Counted from the first letter of the stretch, positions 1 through 6,614 are shown. The stretch is 10,008 bases of DNA from an uncultured Clostridia bacterium (GCA_937875645.1 CALLXO010000079.1:1-10008); one strand, 5' to 3'. Numbers and translations are program-made. Notes: generated by a model from the letters alone, not told the origin.

Positions 1-1333
1 AGTATCGGCAGTGCTTACCTACGAGTACCGAAACAATAATGAAGTTGTTTTAGAGCAGCTCAATTTTCACCTTTACCCCAATGCTTACCGTGAGGATGCC
101 AAAAATAGACTGGTTTCGAGCAGCTTGATAACTTACGCATATAAAAACGGGTACAGTTATGGACATATTGAGATAAAAAGCGTCAAGATAAACGGCGATG
201 CGGTAGCTTTCGAAATAGGCGGCAGCGACAGCAATATACTGATAGCGCCTCTTTCCGCTCAGCTTTACCCCGACGAAACTGTGTCAGTAGAAATAGAATA
301 TGAAACAAAATTAGCCAACATTTGGCATCGTTTAGGGTACGGAAATAATACCGTCAATTTAAACAACTGGTATCCTATTTTATGCCATTATGACAAAACA
401 GACGGCTGGCTCACTGACCCATATTATTCCGTAGGCGACCCCTTTGTTTCGGACATTGCAAATTACAACGTAAATATAAGCGTGGACAGCGATTTAATTG
501 TGGCTTGCGGCGCTGATATAGTAGATAAACAAATAAGTGCAGAAACCACTCGTCATTGTTTTTCTGCTATGGCAGTAAGAGATTTTTCTATAATTATGTC
601 TCCTGCCTTTTTGACAGAAACGGCAAAAGTGGGGGATACGACAATAACGTATTATTATTTTGAAGACGAAAATCATATTAAAAACCTTAATTTGGCTTTT
701 GACGCATTAAATTATTTTAATAATACCTTCGGAACATACCCTTACGCCACCCTTGCTGTTGTGCAGAGTGATTTTTATCAAGGTGGCATGGAGTATCCCC
801 GCCTTGTAATGGTATCGGCAGGACAGCAAGAAAACAGTTATAAAAAGGCGACTGTGCATGAGATAGCACATCAATGGTGGTATGCACTTGTAGGCAACGA
901 TCAAGTGCGAAACGCTTGGATGGACGAAGGTTTGGCAGAAATGTCCACAATGATGTTTTTTGAAAATTACGATTACGGCATTGACGCAGCTGACAATATA
1001 AAAGCATCAAAAAGCAGTCTTAATAATTTTCTTGATATTACCCGCAACTATTATAAAACCATTGACACAAGCATAAACAGAAGCGTAAACAATTATCGCA
1101 ACGAGACAGAATATGCGTATATGTGTTATGTAAAGGCTATGATTATGTTTGACGATATTCGTCAGATTATGGGCAACGCTAAATTTATAAAAGCTTTAAA
1201 AGATTATTTTAGCACAAACAAATTATGCTTAGCCATACCTGCAAATTTGATACAAAGTTTTAGCAACGCATACGGCTCTGATATGGAGAGCTTGTTTGAT
1301 ACCTATTTAACAGGCAAAGAAAAAACTATTTAA
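1..1333 (+). CDS. M1-family zinc metallopeptidase (aminopeptidase), 5' end missing
   Basis: This is a gluzincin aminopeptidase of the M1 family, which removes N-terminal residues from peptides. Counting from the first in-frame GTG at 11, the zinc site is HEIAH at residues 283-287, with the third zinc ligand E306 in the block WMDEGLAE; that gives the HEXXH-X18-E spacing of M1. The substrate-binding motif is GGMEYP at 258-263, a variant of the classical GXMEN. Tyr373 in the block YVKAMIMF is the likely catalytic tyrosine by position relative to LTA4 hydrolase-type enzymes. The frame is open to the window edge, and the visible start already lies within the N-terminal beta domain (block LNFHLYPNAYRED), so the true start and any signal peptide or lipobox lie upstream. 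The GTG at 11 has no ribosome binding site and is not the start. The C-terminus is short and there is no ERAP-like helical domain. The family call is firm; substrate and location are unknown. Confidence 0.93.
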   Translation, partial: VSAVLTYEYRNNNEVVLEQLNFHLYPNAYREDAKNRLVSSSLITYAYKNGYSYGHIEIKSVKINGDAVAFEIGGSDSNILIAPLSAQLYPDETVSVEIEYETKLANIWHRLGYGNNTVNLNNWYPILCHYDKTDGWLTDPYYSVGDPFVSDIANYNVNISVDSDLIVACGADIVDKQISAETTRHCFSAMAVRDFSIIMSPAFLTETAKVGDTTITYYYFEDENHIKNLNLAFDALNYFNNTFGTYPYATLAVVQSDFYQGGMEYPRLVMVSAGQQENSYKKATVHEIAHQWWYALVGNDQVRNAWMDEGLAEMSTMMFFENYDYGIDAADNIKASKSSLNNFLDITRNYYKTIDTSINRSVNNYRNETEYAYMCYVKAMIMFDDIRQIMGNAKFIKALKDYFSTNKLCLAIPANLIQSFSNAYGSDMESLFDTYLTGKEKTI

Positions 1334-1362
1334 TTCAAATCAATTTCTTATTTAAACAAATT

Positions 1363-1394
1363 GCACCTATTAGGATTCCTTATAGGTGCTTTTT
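1363..1394 (+). terminator. Rho-independent terminator after the M1 peptidase gene
   Basis: A perfect 8-bp stem, GCACCTAT (1363-1370) and ATAGGTGC (1382-1389), encloses an 11-nt loop and is followed at once by five T residues (1390-1394). The loop contains AGGA and TCCT, which could add a few inner pairs. It lies 29 nt past the peptidase stop codon and separates that gene from the downstream cluster. Confidence 0.88.
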
Positions 1395-1434
1395 AATGTG
1401 TCTATTGCGATTGTGAAAATTTTATATCTTTCTC

Positions 1435-1463
1435 TTGCAATTGTACTTAAAAAATGTTAAACT
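1435..1463 (+). promoter_or_regulatory. candidate sigma-A promoter for the small membrane protein / gtrA-like / two-component cluster
   Basis: TTGCAA (1435-1440) and TAAACT (1458-1463) are separated by exactly 17 bp, and TG at 1455-1456 gives an extended -10 (TGtTAAACT). Each hexamer matches consensus at 4 of 6 positions. Transcription would start near 1470, giving a leader of about 65 nt before the ATG at 1537. The site lies just after the upstream terminator, where a promoter for the next unit is needed. It is a prediction from motif and position only. Confidence 0.45.
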
Positions 1464-1480
1464 GGTTTAAAGAATTAAAC
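1457..1480. repeat. three-half-site inverted repeat over the predicted -10 and start point (possible operator)
   Basis: TTAAAC (1457-1462), GTTTAA (1465-1470) and TTAAAC (1475-1480) alternate in orientation with gaps of 2 and 4 nt. The first pair forms a 6-2-6 inverted repeat; the second pair can form a 6-bp hairpin with an AGAA loop. The repeat covers the predicted -10 and start point, a typical operator position, but no binding protein can be named. Confidence 0.4.
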
Positions 1481-1536
1481 GCATTTTGGCAATATATGTA
1501 TTTAATAATTACTGCAATAAAGGCAAAAATATTATT

Positions 1537-1860
1537 ATGAATAAAGACAACAAAAATACCGCCAATAAAAATTCCGTCAACAAAGACGCTTTAAACAAAA
1601 AAGAAGCGCCTGTCTTTGATGATGATTTTGGTCCGGATAGGGTATGGAAAGACGACGGAACCACCGCTTTTGCTGATATGGATTTGACACGTTCGGTAAC
1701 CAAACAAAAACGAACACAAAAAAAAGGATTGGATTTAAGCAAAAAAGAGTACCGTGCAGTTTCAAGAGCTGCATATTTAAAGTTTATTCCTGCCATTATT
1801 AGTGCAATTTGCGGATTCACACTGGTTATGATACTAATGTATCTTTGGTTGGGGCAATGA
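1537..1860 (+). CDS. small single-pass membrane protein with an Asn/Lys-rich repeat tail, function unknown
   Basis: I do not recognise this 107-residue protein. Its N-terminus is hydrophilic and carries an imperfect five-residue repeat ending in NK (NTANK, NSVNK, DALNK; residues 7-21). An acidic stretch follows (DDDFGPD, about 28-34), then a basic stretch (KQKRTQKKG, about 56-64). One hydrophobic helix at about 82-105 ends almost at the C-terminus (LGQ). Positive charges before the helix suggest the N-terminal part stays in the cytoplasm. The ATG at 1537 was chosen because the longer reading would begin at a TTG (1486) with no ribosome binding site and would overlap the predicted promoter region's leader. 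Even the ATG has only a weak site (AAAGGC near 1519-1524, about 12 nt upstream). The stop codon overlaps the start of the next gene as ATGA, so the two are probably translationally coupled. A partner or adaptor for the downstream membrane protein is an inference. Confidence 0.72.
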   Translation: MNKDNKNTANKNSVNKDALNKKEAPVFDDDFGPDRVWKDDGTTAFADMDLTRSVTKQKRTQKKGLDLSKKEYRAVSRAAYLKFIPAIISAICGFTLVMILMYLWLGQ

Positions 1861-2372
1861 AATCGGGCAAAAATGTCACCGCTACCGACGTTTTTGGCAT
1901 AAAAAATAAAACACCTAAGCAGATAGCCAAGTTTTTATTGGCGAGCATGCTTACCGGAGCTGTTGGTTTAGGCAGTTTTTGGCTACTCAGCCGCATTGAT
2001 ACCTTTGACCAATACCCTTACGGTAGAGAAATTTGGCTAATGAGTGCCGAAGCCGTGTCTGTTTTATTTAGTTGCGTCTTCAGTTTTTTGGTTAACAAGC
2101 GATTTACCTTTAAACAGCGAGGCAAAAAGCATGGACTTTTGCTGTATATATTGTATTACGTAGTCACCACTCCCTTAGGCGGTTTGTTAATAATATCATT
2201 GGTAAACAAAGGCATGCCGCCTGTTTTGGCTAAAGTGGTCAAGATGTGTATAAACGTAGTACTTGATTTTTTATATTGCAAGTTTATAGTTTTTACACCG
2301 ACAAAAAAAGAGGAGTATACAGAGGATAAATCTGATAATATGTCAAATAATGTTAAAAATATTAAGGAGTAA
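1857..2372 (+). CDS. GtrA-family four-helix membrane protein
   Basis: This 171-residue protein resembles the GtrA family, small membrane proteins linked to translocation of polyprenyl-phosphate-bound sugars used to decorate cell-wall polymers or lipopolysaccharide. Four hydrophobic segments lie at about 24-44, 60-80, 93-116 and 121-146. The family-typical block VNKRFTFK (79-86) follows the second helix, and a related FLYCKFIVF block (138-146) follows the fourth, as in GtrA proteins with two helix pairs. The tail after residue 147 is charged and cytoplasmic in the likely topology. I chose the ATG at 1857 because it overlaps the preceding stop (ATGA) and has a GGGG-containing site just upstream (TTGGGGCA); an upstream in-frame extension would run deep into the previous gene. 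No glycosyltransferase gene lies next to it in this window, so the transported substrate is unknown. The family call rests on pattern recognition. Confidence 0.83.
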   Translation: MKSGKNVTATDVFGIKNKTPKQIAKFLLASMLTGAVGLGSFWLLSRIDTFDQYPYGREIWLMSAEAVSVLFSCVFSFLVNKRFTFKQRGKKHGLLLYILYYVVTTPLGGLLIISLVNKGMPPVLAKVVKMCINVVLDFLYCKFIVFTPTKKEEYTEDKSDNMSNNVKNIKE

Positions 2373-2375
2373 AAT

Positions 2376-3059
2376 ATGAAGAAGATTTTAGTTGTGGATG
2401 ACGAGCAGCAAATACGGGAAGTACTAAAGGAATATTTAGAGTACAACGATTTTGAAGCTGTCTTAGCAAGTGACGGATTGGAAGCGGTTAAGCTATGCGA
2501 GACACAAACTTTCGATTTAATCATTATGGATATAATGATGCCAAAAATGGATGGTATGAGCGCACTTAAGGAAATAAGAAAGACTCAAAACGTTCCTGTT
2601 ATTATTCTTTCCGCCCGCGATCAGGAATATGACAAGCTTTTTAGTTTTGAGATGGGCGTAGATGATTATGTAACAAAGCCCTTTAGTCCAAAGGAAGTCA
2701 TTGCTCGTGTAAAAGCAGTGCTAAACAGGTTTGCCAAAGTGGAAGAAGAGCGAGATATACGCACTTACGGCGGTTTGGTAATAGATTTTGAAGGAAGAAA
2801 CGTAATTGTTGACAAGCGCAAAGTAGATATGACTCCCAAAGAGTACGAAGTTTTATTTTTCCTCGTCAGAAACGAAGGCAAAGCAGTGAGCCGCGAAAAG
2901 CTTTTATCCAACGTGTGGGGATTTGACTTTTACGGCGATGACCGTACTGTAGACACCCATATAAAAATGTTGCGTTCTAACTTAGGTCCGTACAGAAGTT
3001 GTATTGTAACACTAAGAGGGTTAGGGTATAAGTTTGAATACGAACAACCGTCAGAATAA
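2376..3059 (+). CDS. OmpR/PhoB-type response regulator
   Basis: This is a 227-residue two-component regulator with the standard two domains. The receiver domain (about 1-120) shows the acidic pair D8/D9, the phospho-acceptor D52 in the block LIIMDIMMPKMDG, the switch residue S79 and the conserved K101 in the block VTKPF. The winged-helix DNA-binding domain (about 128-225) shows the recognition-helix block TVDTHIKMLRSNLG and the closing wing LRGLGYKFE typical of OmpR/PhoB. All catalytic residues are present and the length is normal. A strong AAGGAG site (2364-2369) lies 6 nt before the start, inside the last codons of the gtrA-like gene, and the kinase gene follows after 18 nt. It is therefore likely phosphorylated by that kinase. 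Its targets are unknown. Confidence 0.96.
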   Translation: MKKILVVDDEQQIREVLKEYLEYNDFEAVLASDGLEAVKLCETQTFDLIIMDIMMPKMDGMSALKEIRKTQNVPVIILSARDQEYDKLFSFEMGVDDYVTKPFSPKEVIARVKAVLNRFAKVEEERDIRTYGGLVIDFEGRNVIVDKRKVDMTPKEYEVLFFLVRNEGKAVSREKLLSNVWGFDFYGDDRTVDTHIKMLRSNLGPYRSCIVTLRGLGYKFEYEQPSE

Positions 3060-3077
3060 TTAAAAATTGAAAAGCAT

Positions 3078-4565
3078 ATGCAGACAGTAAAAAAAGACGA
3101 AAACAGGGAGGGAGCATTTAATAATGTCCCTCCCAAAAAAGCTACAGTTAAAAAGCCGAATTTAAACGGATTGCGCTTTAGTATTTGGCTTAATTTTATG
3201 ATGTTTTCATTAATACTTTTGGCTGTCATGTGGCTTTTCCAATTTGTATTTGCTAAAACATATTACAACAGCATGCGCATAAATGATGTGCGCAAATTAA
3301 GTGAATCTGCCGTAACTTCCTTGCGGCTTAATGTATGGGATAGCTCTGTAGAAGGGGATTTGGAAAGATTAGCGAGGACAAATGGCTTTAATATTTATCT
3401 TTTTAATCAGCTCAATCAATGCTATTACGGTTTTGACGCTAACGGCAACAAGGACAAGACGGTGTCGGGAGTGCCTAATTTTAATTTGAGCAACCTAAAA
3501 GCCGAACTAATTGAAAGCGGAGACGGTATAGTTTGCGATACCGTTAAAGACGATAGCAGCAGCGAAAAAGTCGCAATAAGATATGCGATGTTTTTTGTTA
3601 AAGAGGGGACAACTTATATTTATTTTACGTATGTGCCGCTTTTTGGCATGGAGTCCACCATGACAATAATGACGGTGCAACTTTTAATTATTACCGGATT
3701 AGCGCTTGCCTTGTCCTTTTTGGCCGCGTCTTTGATGTCCTATCAGTTGTCAAAACCTATTGAGGAAATGTCACGTTCGGCAGTTAAATTAGCCAGTGGC
3801 GATTACGATGCGCGCTTTGTTGGCAACGGTTATACTGAAATTGACGACCTTTCGGACAGTTTGAATTATGCCACTAGGGAGTTGGCAAAAGCGGAAAATC
3901 TGCGTAAGGATATAATTGCAAACGTGAGCCATGATTTGCGTACTCCTTTGACATTGATAAAATCTTATGCCGAAATGGTGCGTGATTTGTCCGGCGATAA
4001 TAAGGAAAAACGTGAAAAACACCTAAACACTATAATATCCGAATCAGACCGATTGTCTGATTTGGTAAACGATATATTAAAACTTTCTAAAAACGAAAAA
4101 TCGGATACGCTAATTATAAGCGAATACAATATATCAGAACAGCTCAACGAAATTGTAAATATTTACCGAGAGGGCAATAAAAACAGGTTTACCTTTGAGT
4201 GCGATATTGACGATAACTTGATAATTAAAGCGGATAAGCAAAAAATTTATCAAGTGTTTGACAACTTTTTAAGCAATGCCGTAAAATACAGCGGCAAAAG
4301 CACCATTATTCGTTTAGTGCTAAAAGAATACGATCAAACAATAAGATTTGATATTTTTGATTACGGTATAGGTATCTCTAAGGAGGAATTGCCGCACGTT
4401 TGGGACAGATACACCAAAGCCAGTTTAAAGCATCAGCGTGACGACAGTCATGGTTTAGGATTGTCTATTGTAAAAACAATACTAGTTAAACACGGAGCAA
4501 ATTACGGAGCAAACAGCAAAATAGGGGAAGGGAGCAACTTTTATTTTGAATTGCCGTTGCTTTAA
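3078..4565 (+). CDS. membrane sensor histidine kinase (HAMP, HisKA, HATPase_c)
   Basis: This is the 495-residue sensor kinase partner of the regulator just upstream. A charged cytoplasmic tail (1-34) precedes helix 1 (about 35-58). An extracellular sensor region of about 135 residues (59-195), with no domain I can name, is followed by helix 2 (about 196-219). A HAMP linker starts at the block LSKPIEEMSRSA (224-235). The H-box VSHDLRTPL holds the phospho-accepting H285. The ATPase domain shows the N-box DNFLSNAVKYS (N396, N400), the G1 box DYGIGI (428-433) and the G2 box HGLGLSI (458-464). All catalytic motifs are intact, so it should be active. The start at 3078 has only a poor GAAAAG site, and the next in-frame candidate before helix 1 is a TTG at 3171 without a site; translation may depend on coupling to the regulator gene. 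A GC-rich hairpin lies within codons 10-19. Confidence 0.95.
   Translation: MQTVKKDENREGAFNNVPPKKATVKKPNLNGLRFSIWLNFMMFSLILLAVMWLFQFVFAKTYYNSMRINDVRKLSESAVTSLRLNVWDSSVEGDLERLARTNGFNIYLFNQLNQCYYGFDANGNKDKTVSGVPNFNLSNLKAELIESGDGIVCDTVKDDSSSEKVAIRYAMFFVKEGTTYIYFTYVPLFGMESTMTIMTVQLLIITGLALALSFLAASLMSYQLSKPIEEMSRSAVKLASGDYDARFVGNGYTEIDDLSDSLNYATRELAKAENLRKDIIANVSHDLRTPLTLIKSYAEMVRDLSGDNKEKREKHLNTIISESDRLSDLVNDILKLSKNEKSDTLIISEYNISEQLNEIVNIYREGNKNRFTFECDIDDNLIIKADKQKIYQVFDNFLSNAVKYSGKSTIIRLVLKEYDQTIRFDIFDYGIGISKEELPHVWDRYTKASLKHQRDDSHGLGLSIVKTILVKHGANYGANSKIGEGSNFYFELPLL
3106..3134 (+). other. GC-rich hairpin in the 5' coding region of the kinase gene
   Basis: GGGAGGGA (3106-3113) is perfectly complementary to TCCCTCCC (3127-3134). 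Inner CAT (3115-3117) and ATG (3124-3126) can add three pairs with one bulged G. The run after it is A-rich, so it is not a terminator on this strand. The stem contains a Shine-Dalgarno-like sequence, and the enclosed ATG at 3124 is out of frame with the kinase and opens only 13 codons (to 3165). Effects on expression are speculative. Confidence 0.55.
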
Positions 4566-4567
4566 TA

Positions 4568-4597
4568 AATTAGCCATGATTTTTATTAGGCTTAATT
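4568..4597 (-). terminator. weak candidate terminator between the convergent kinase and DUF421 genes
   Basis: AATTAGCC (4568-4575) pairs with GGCTTAATT (4589-4597) with one bulged base and a 13-nt loop. Read on the minus strand, the stem is followed by a short T-containing run (TTTATTAAA), which suits the end of the DUF421 transcript poorly. On the plus strand no T run follows. The stem has only three G-C pairs. Nothing better is visible in the 83-nt gap. Confidence 0.25.
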
Positions 4598-4648
4598 AGT
4601 ACTCGCATTAGCACCTGAAATAAAATAAGCAAACAAATTTGGGAATAG

Positions 4649-5398
4649 CTACATAAATTTATCGTACTTGCTCGCAGGGGCATTGTTGAAAAACACATGT
4701 AATGTGCCCTCTTTATTAAGAGTGGCTAAGAGTAGATCCTTAACATTTATATTGTGCTCGGCAAGCTTTTTCATAAAGAAATCAATTTCAATATTCACCG
4801 ATTTTAAATTGTTTTTCACTATTTTTCCGTCAATAACCACATCGGCAGCGGGAAGCACTTGTTTGGGGTTTTTTATATTTAAGTCCTCGGTAGTTGCAGC
4901 ACGTGCATTGGCTTTGGGAATAATGCTGATTCGTCCGTCCGTCTCTTCCATAGCAAACTGAATTTCGCTGATATCAAAATATCCTGAGTAACGGCATTCT
5001 GCTAACAGTTCGTTTATGTCAAAACTTGCTTTAGACAAATTATCTTTTAATATTTGACCGTCTTCGATAAGCACTATAGGAGTACCTGAGAAAAAACGGC
5101 GTGCGGTCATACTTTTACGAGAGAGCACGCTGGTGATAATAGAAATGATAGCATAAATAAACATAGCTATAAAATAAAAATGATGAGGAATGTCCTGATT
5201 GATTGCCATATCGGCGGCTATACTGCCTATTGATATGCCTACGGCGTAATCAAACAAATTAAGTTGGCTAATTTGCTTGTTGCCCATCATTTTTGTTAAA
5301 AAGAATAAAAATACTATAGAAAAAAGAGCTCTTAAAGTTATATCGCCCATATCAGCAAGAAGCTCGCTGGCTGTTAATGCATCAAAATAATCAAACAT
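4649..5398 (-). CDS. DUF421 (YetF-like) membrane protein
   Basis: This 249-residue protein has the layout of DUF421/YetF proteins, a common membrane family in Bacillota. Three hydrophobic segments (about 20-37, 48-66, 73-93) are followed by a soluble part beginning with the family block RRFFSGTPIVLIEDG (100-114). The soluble part contains two related copies: LIEDGQILKDNLSKASF (110-126) with AMEETDGRISII (149-160), and VVIDGKIVKNNLKSVNI (187-203) with ATLNKEGTLHVF (225-236). A short N-terminal piece precedes the first helix. The start is supported by a GAGAGGAAAT site a few bases upstream on the minus strand. It is transcribed away from the S10 operon and towards the kinase gene, so it is a separate unit. 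The molecular function of the family is poorly defined; links to stress or sporulation come from relatives and are not shown here. Confidence 0.88.
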   Translation of the reverse strand: MFDYFDALTASELLADMGDITLRALFSIVFLFFLTKMMGNKQISQLNLFDYAVGISIGSIAADMAINQDIPHHFYFIAMFIYAIISIITSVLSRKSMTARRFFSGTPIVLIEDGQILKDNLSKASFDINELLAECRYSGYFDISEIQFAMEETDGRISIIPKANARAATTEDLNIKNPKQVLPAADVVIDGKIVKNNLKSVNIEIDFFMKKLAEHNINVKDLLLATLNKEGTLHVFFNNAPASKYDKFM

Positions 5399-5448
5399 AT
5401 ATTTCCTCTCACCTAATTTTTGGAATAATAATTTTTTTTATAACCTTT

Positions 5449-5477
5449 TTTAAATATTAGCATATTTTTTTTGTCAA
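5449..5477 (-). promoter_or_regulatory. candidate promoter for the DUF421 gene
   Basis: On the minus strand a perfect TTGACA (5477 down to 5472) is followed after 17 bp by TTTAAA (5454 down to 5449), a 4-of-6 match to the -10 consensus. The spacer is A-rich. It lies about 50 bp before the start codon, back to back with the S10 operon promoter. Confidence 0.4.
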
Positions 5478-5492
5478 ATTTCATATTTTTGA

Positions 5493-5521
5493 TTGACAGG
5501 TCTAAAAGGCTGTGATAATAT
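5493..5521 (+). promoter_or_regulatory. sigma-A promoter of the S10 ribosomal protein operon
   Basis: A perfect TTGACA (5493-5498) and TAATAT (5516-5521) are separated by 17 bp, with TG at 5513-5514 giving an extended -10. The upstream region is rich in A and T runs (5431-5490), as in UP elements. The predicted start point is near 5528. This near-consensus strength fits a ribosomal protein operon. Confidence 0.85.
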
Positions 5522-5527
5522 GTAAAG

Positions 5528-5611
5528 GCTTGCATTGTAGCATGTGGTCTTATGTGCTCAAAAACATATGGCACACACGGCTCAGTGGTATTATCAGTAA
5601 GGAGAATAAAT
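5528..5611 (+). promoter_or_regulatory. untranslated leader of the S10 operon with a possible hairpin
   Basis: The predicted leader is about 84 nt. AGCATGT (5539-5545) can pair with ATGTGCT (5552-5558) using two G-U pairs around a 6-nt loop, and TGTGC (5553-5557) could alternatively pair with GCACA (5571-5575). No T run follows either, so no attenuator is evident. I see no resemblance to the long L4-binding leader known from enterobacteria. The ribosome binding site TAAGGAG lies at 5598-5604. Confidence 0.35.
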
Positions 5612-5920
5612 ATGGCAAGTCAAAAGATAAGGATAAAGTTAAAGGCCTATGACCACAATCTTGTCGATATGGCATCGGCAAAAATAGTAGACACCGCAAC
5701 AAAAATGGGTTCGAAGGTTTGCGGTCCCATTCCTTTGCCAACAGAGAAGGAAATTATTACAGTGCTACGCGCTACTCATAAATATAAAGACAGCCGTGAG
5801 CAATTTGAAAGTCGCACCTATAAAAGGCTTATTGATATATATAGTCCCAATGCAAAAACAGTGGACAGTCTGACAAAACTTGATTTACCTGCGGGTATTG
5901 ATGTTAAAATTAAACTGTAA
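5612..5920 (+). CDS. rpsJ: 30S ribosomal protein S10
   Basis: S10 is a head protein of the small ribosomal subunit and, as NusE, also takes part in transcription antitermination with NusB. The 102-residue product shows the family start [11 protein letters not shown], the extended-loop block [10 protein letters not shown] (38-47), the block [14 protein letters not shown] (66-79) and the end block [13 protein letters not shown]. The length is normal. The ATG at 5612 has TAAGGAG seven bases upstream; an open frame extends 20 codons further but that part lies in the leader and matches nothing in S10. It is the first gene of the operon, directly behind the strong promoter, with a 42-nt gap to rplC, the longest within this operon. 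Confidence 0.98.
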   Translation: MASQKIRIKLKAYDHNLVDMASAKIVDTATKMGSKVCGPIPLPTEKEIITVLRATHKYKDSREQFESRTYKRLIDIYSPNAKTVDSLTKLDLPAGIDVKIKL

Positions 5921-5962
5921 ACGCTTTTATTATACATTCAAAAAAGGAGTGAACTTTATCTT

Positions 5963-6598
5963 ATGAATAAAGCAATCATCGGAAAAAAGCTGGGCATGAC
6001 GCAGGTATTTCTATCTGACGGAACAATGGTGCCAGTTACAGTGGTTAAGGCAGGTCCTTGCACTGTATTGCAAAAGAAAACAACGAGCAGAGACGGTTAT
6101 TCGGCAATCCAATTAGGTTTTGACGAAATAGCAGAAAGAAAGCTGAACAAACCAATTTTGGGTCACTTAAAAGTAGCAAACGCAAAACCGCTTAAAGTTT
6201 TTAAGGAATTTAGACTGTCCAATGCCGATAATTATGAGTTAGGTCAAGTTATAGCTTGTGACGTATTTAACGCTGACGAATTTGTAGATGTTACGGGGAC
6301 AACAAAGGGACACGGTTTTTCTGGCGTTATTAAACGTTGGAATTATCATCGCCTTATGGAATCACACGGCACAGGACCTGTTCACAGACAAGTAGGCAGT
6401 TTGGGTGCAAACTCAACTCCAAGCAGAGTCATGCCCGGCAAAAAATTGCCCGGTCAATACGGCGCAGAGCAGGTAACTATTCTTAACCTTTTAGTTGTAA
6501 AAGTCGACAAGGAACGTGGAGTTTTGCTTATCAAAGGCGCTATTCCGGGTGCGAGAAACAGTGTTGTGTATATACGCAATGCAGTTAAGAAGGCATAA
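5963..6598 (+). CDS. rplC: 50S ribosomal protein L3
   Basis: L3 is an early-assembling protein of the large subunit whose central extension reaches towards the peptidyl-transferase centre. The 211-residue product has the N-terminal block [11 protein letters not shown] (6-16), the signature region [15 protein letters not shown] (112-126) and the glycine-rich extension starting [15 protein letters not shown] (135-149) through [10 protein letters not shown] (158-167). The length is usual for the family. The ribosome binding site AAGGAG (5944-5949) sits 13 nt before the ATG, longer than the other genes here, but the N-terminal match to L3 supports this start. It ends 16 nt before rplD. Confidence 0.98.
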   Translation: MNKAIIGKKLGMTQVFLSDGTMVPVTVVKAGPCTVLQKKTTSRDGYSAIQLGFDEIAERKLNKPILGHLKVANAKPLKVFKEFRLSNADNYELGQVIACDVFNADEFVDVTGTTKGHGFSGVIKRWNYHRLMESHGTGPVHRQVGSLGANSTPSRVMPGKKLPGQYGAEQVTILNLLVVKVDKERGVLLIKGAIPGARNSVVYIRNAVKKA

Positions 6599-6614
6599 AT
6601 AAGGAGCTTACAAA

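Noticed and set aside
717..1010. Reverse-strand open frames opposite the M1 peptidase gene
   Set aside because: They lie wholly opposite a gene with intact zinc and substrate motifs, have no recognisable domain and no ribosome binding site worth noting.
1486..1536. TTG start extending the small membrane protein by 17 residues
   Set aside because: No Shine-Dalgarno sequence precedes it, and the ATG at 1537 starts the Asn/Lys-rich tail in a more usual way. Not fully excluded.
2156..2524. Reverse-strand open frame across the gtrA-like and response-regulator junction
   Set aside because: Ser/Thr-rich composition typical of an antisense shadow, and both plus-strand genes beneath it are clearly real.
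3124..3165. 13-codon open frame with an SD-like sequence inside the kinase gene
   Set aside because: Too short and with no independent support as a gene; kept only as part of the hairpin observation.
4563..4588. TAATAAA/TTTATTA inverted repeat at the end of the kinase gene
   Set aside because: The stem is made only of A-T pairs, overlaps the stop codon and has no following T run, so it is not a credible terminator.
5552..5611. 20-codon upstream extension of rpsJ
   Set aside because: It matches no S10 sequence, lies in the predicted leader, and the ATG at 5612 has a strong TAAGGAG site.
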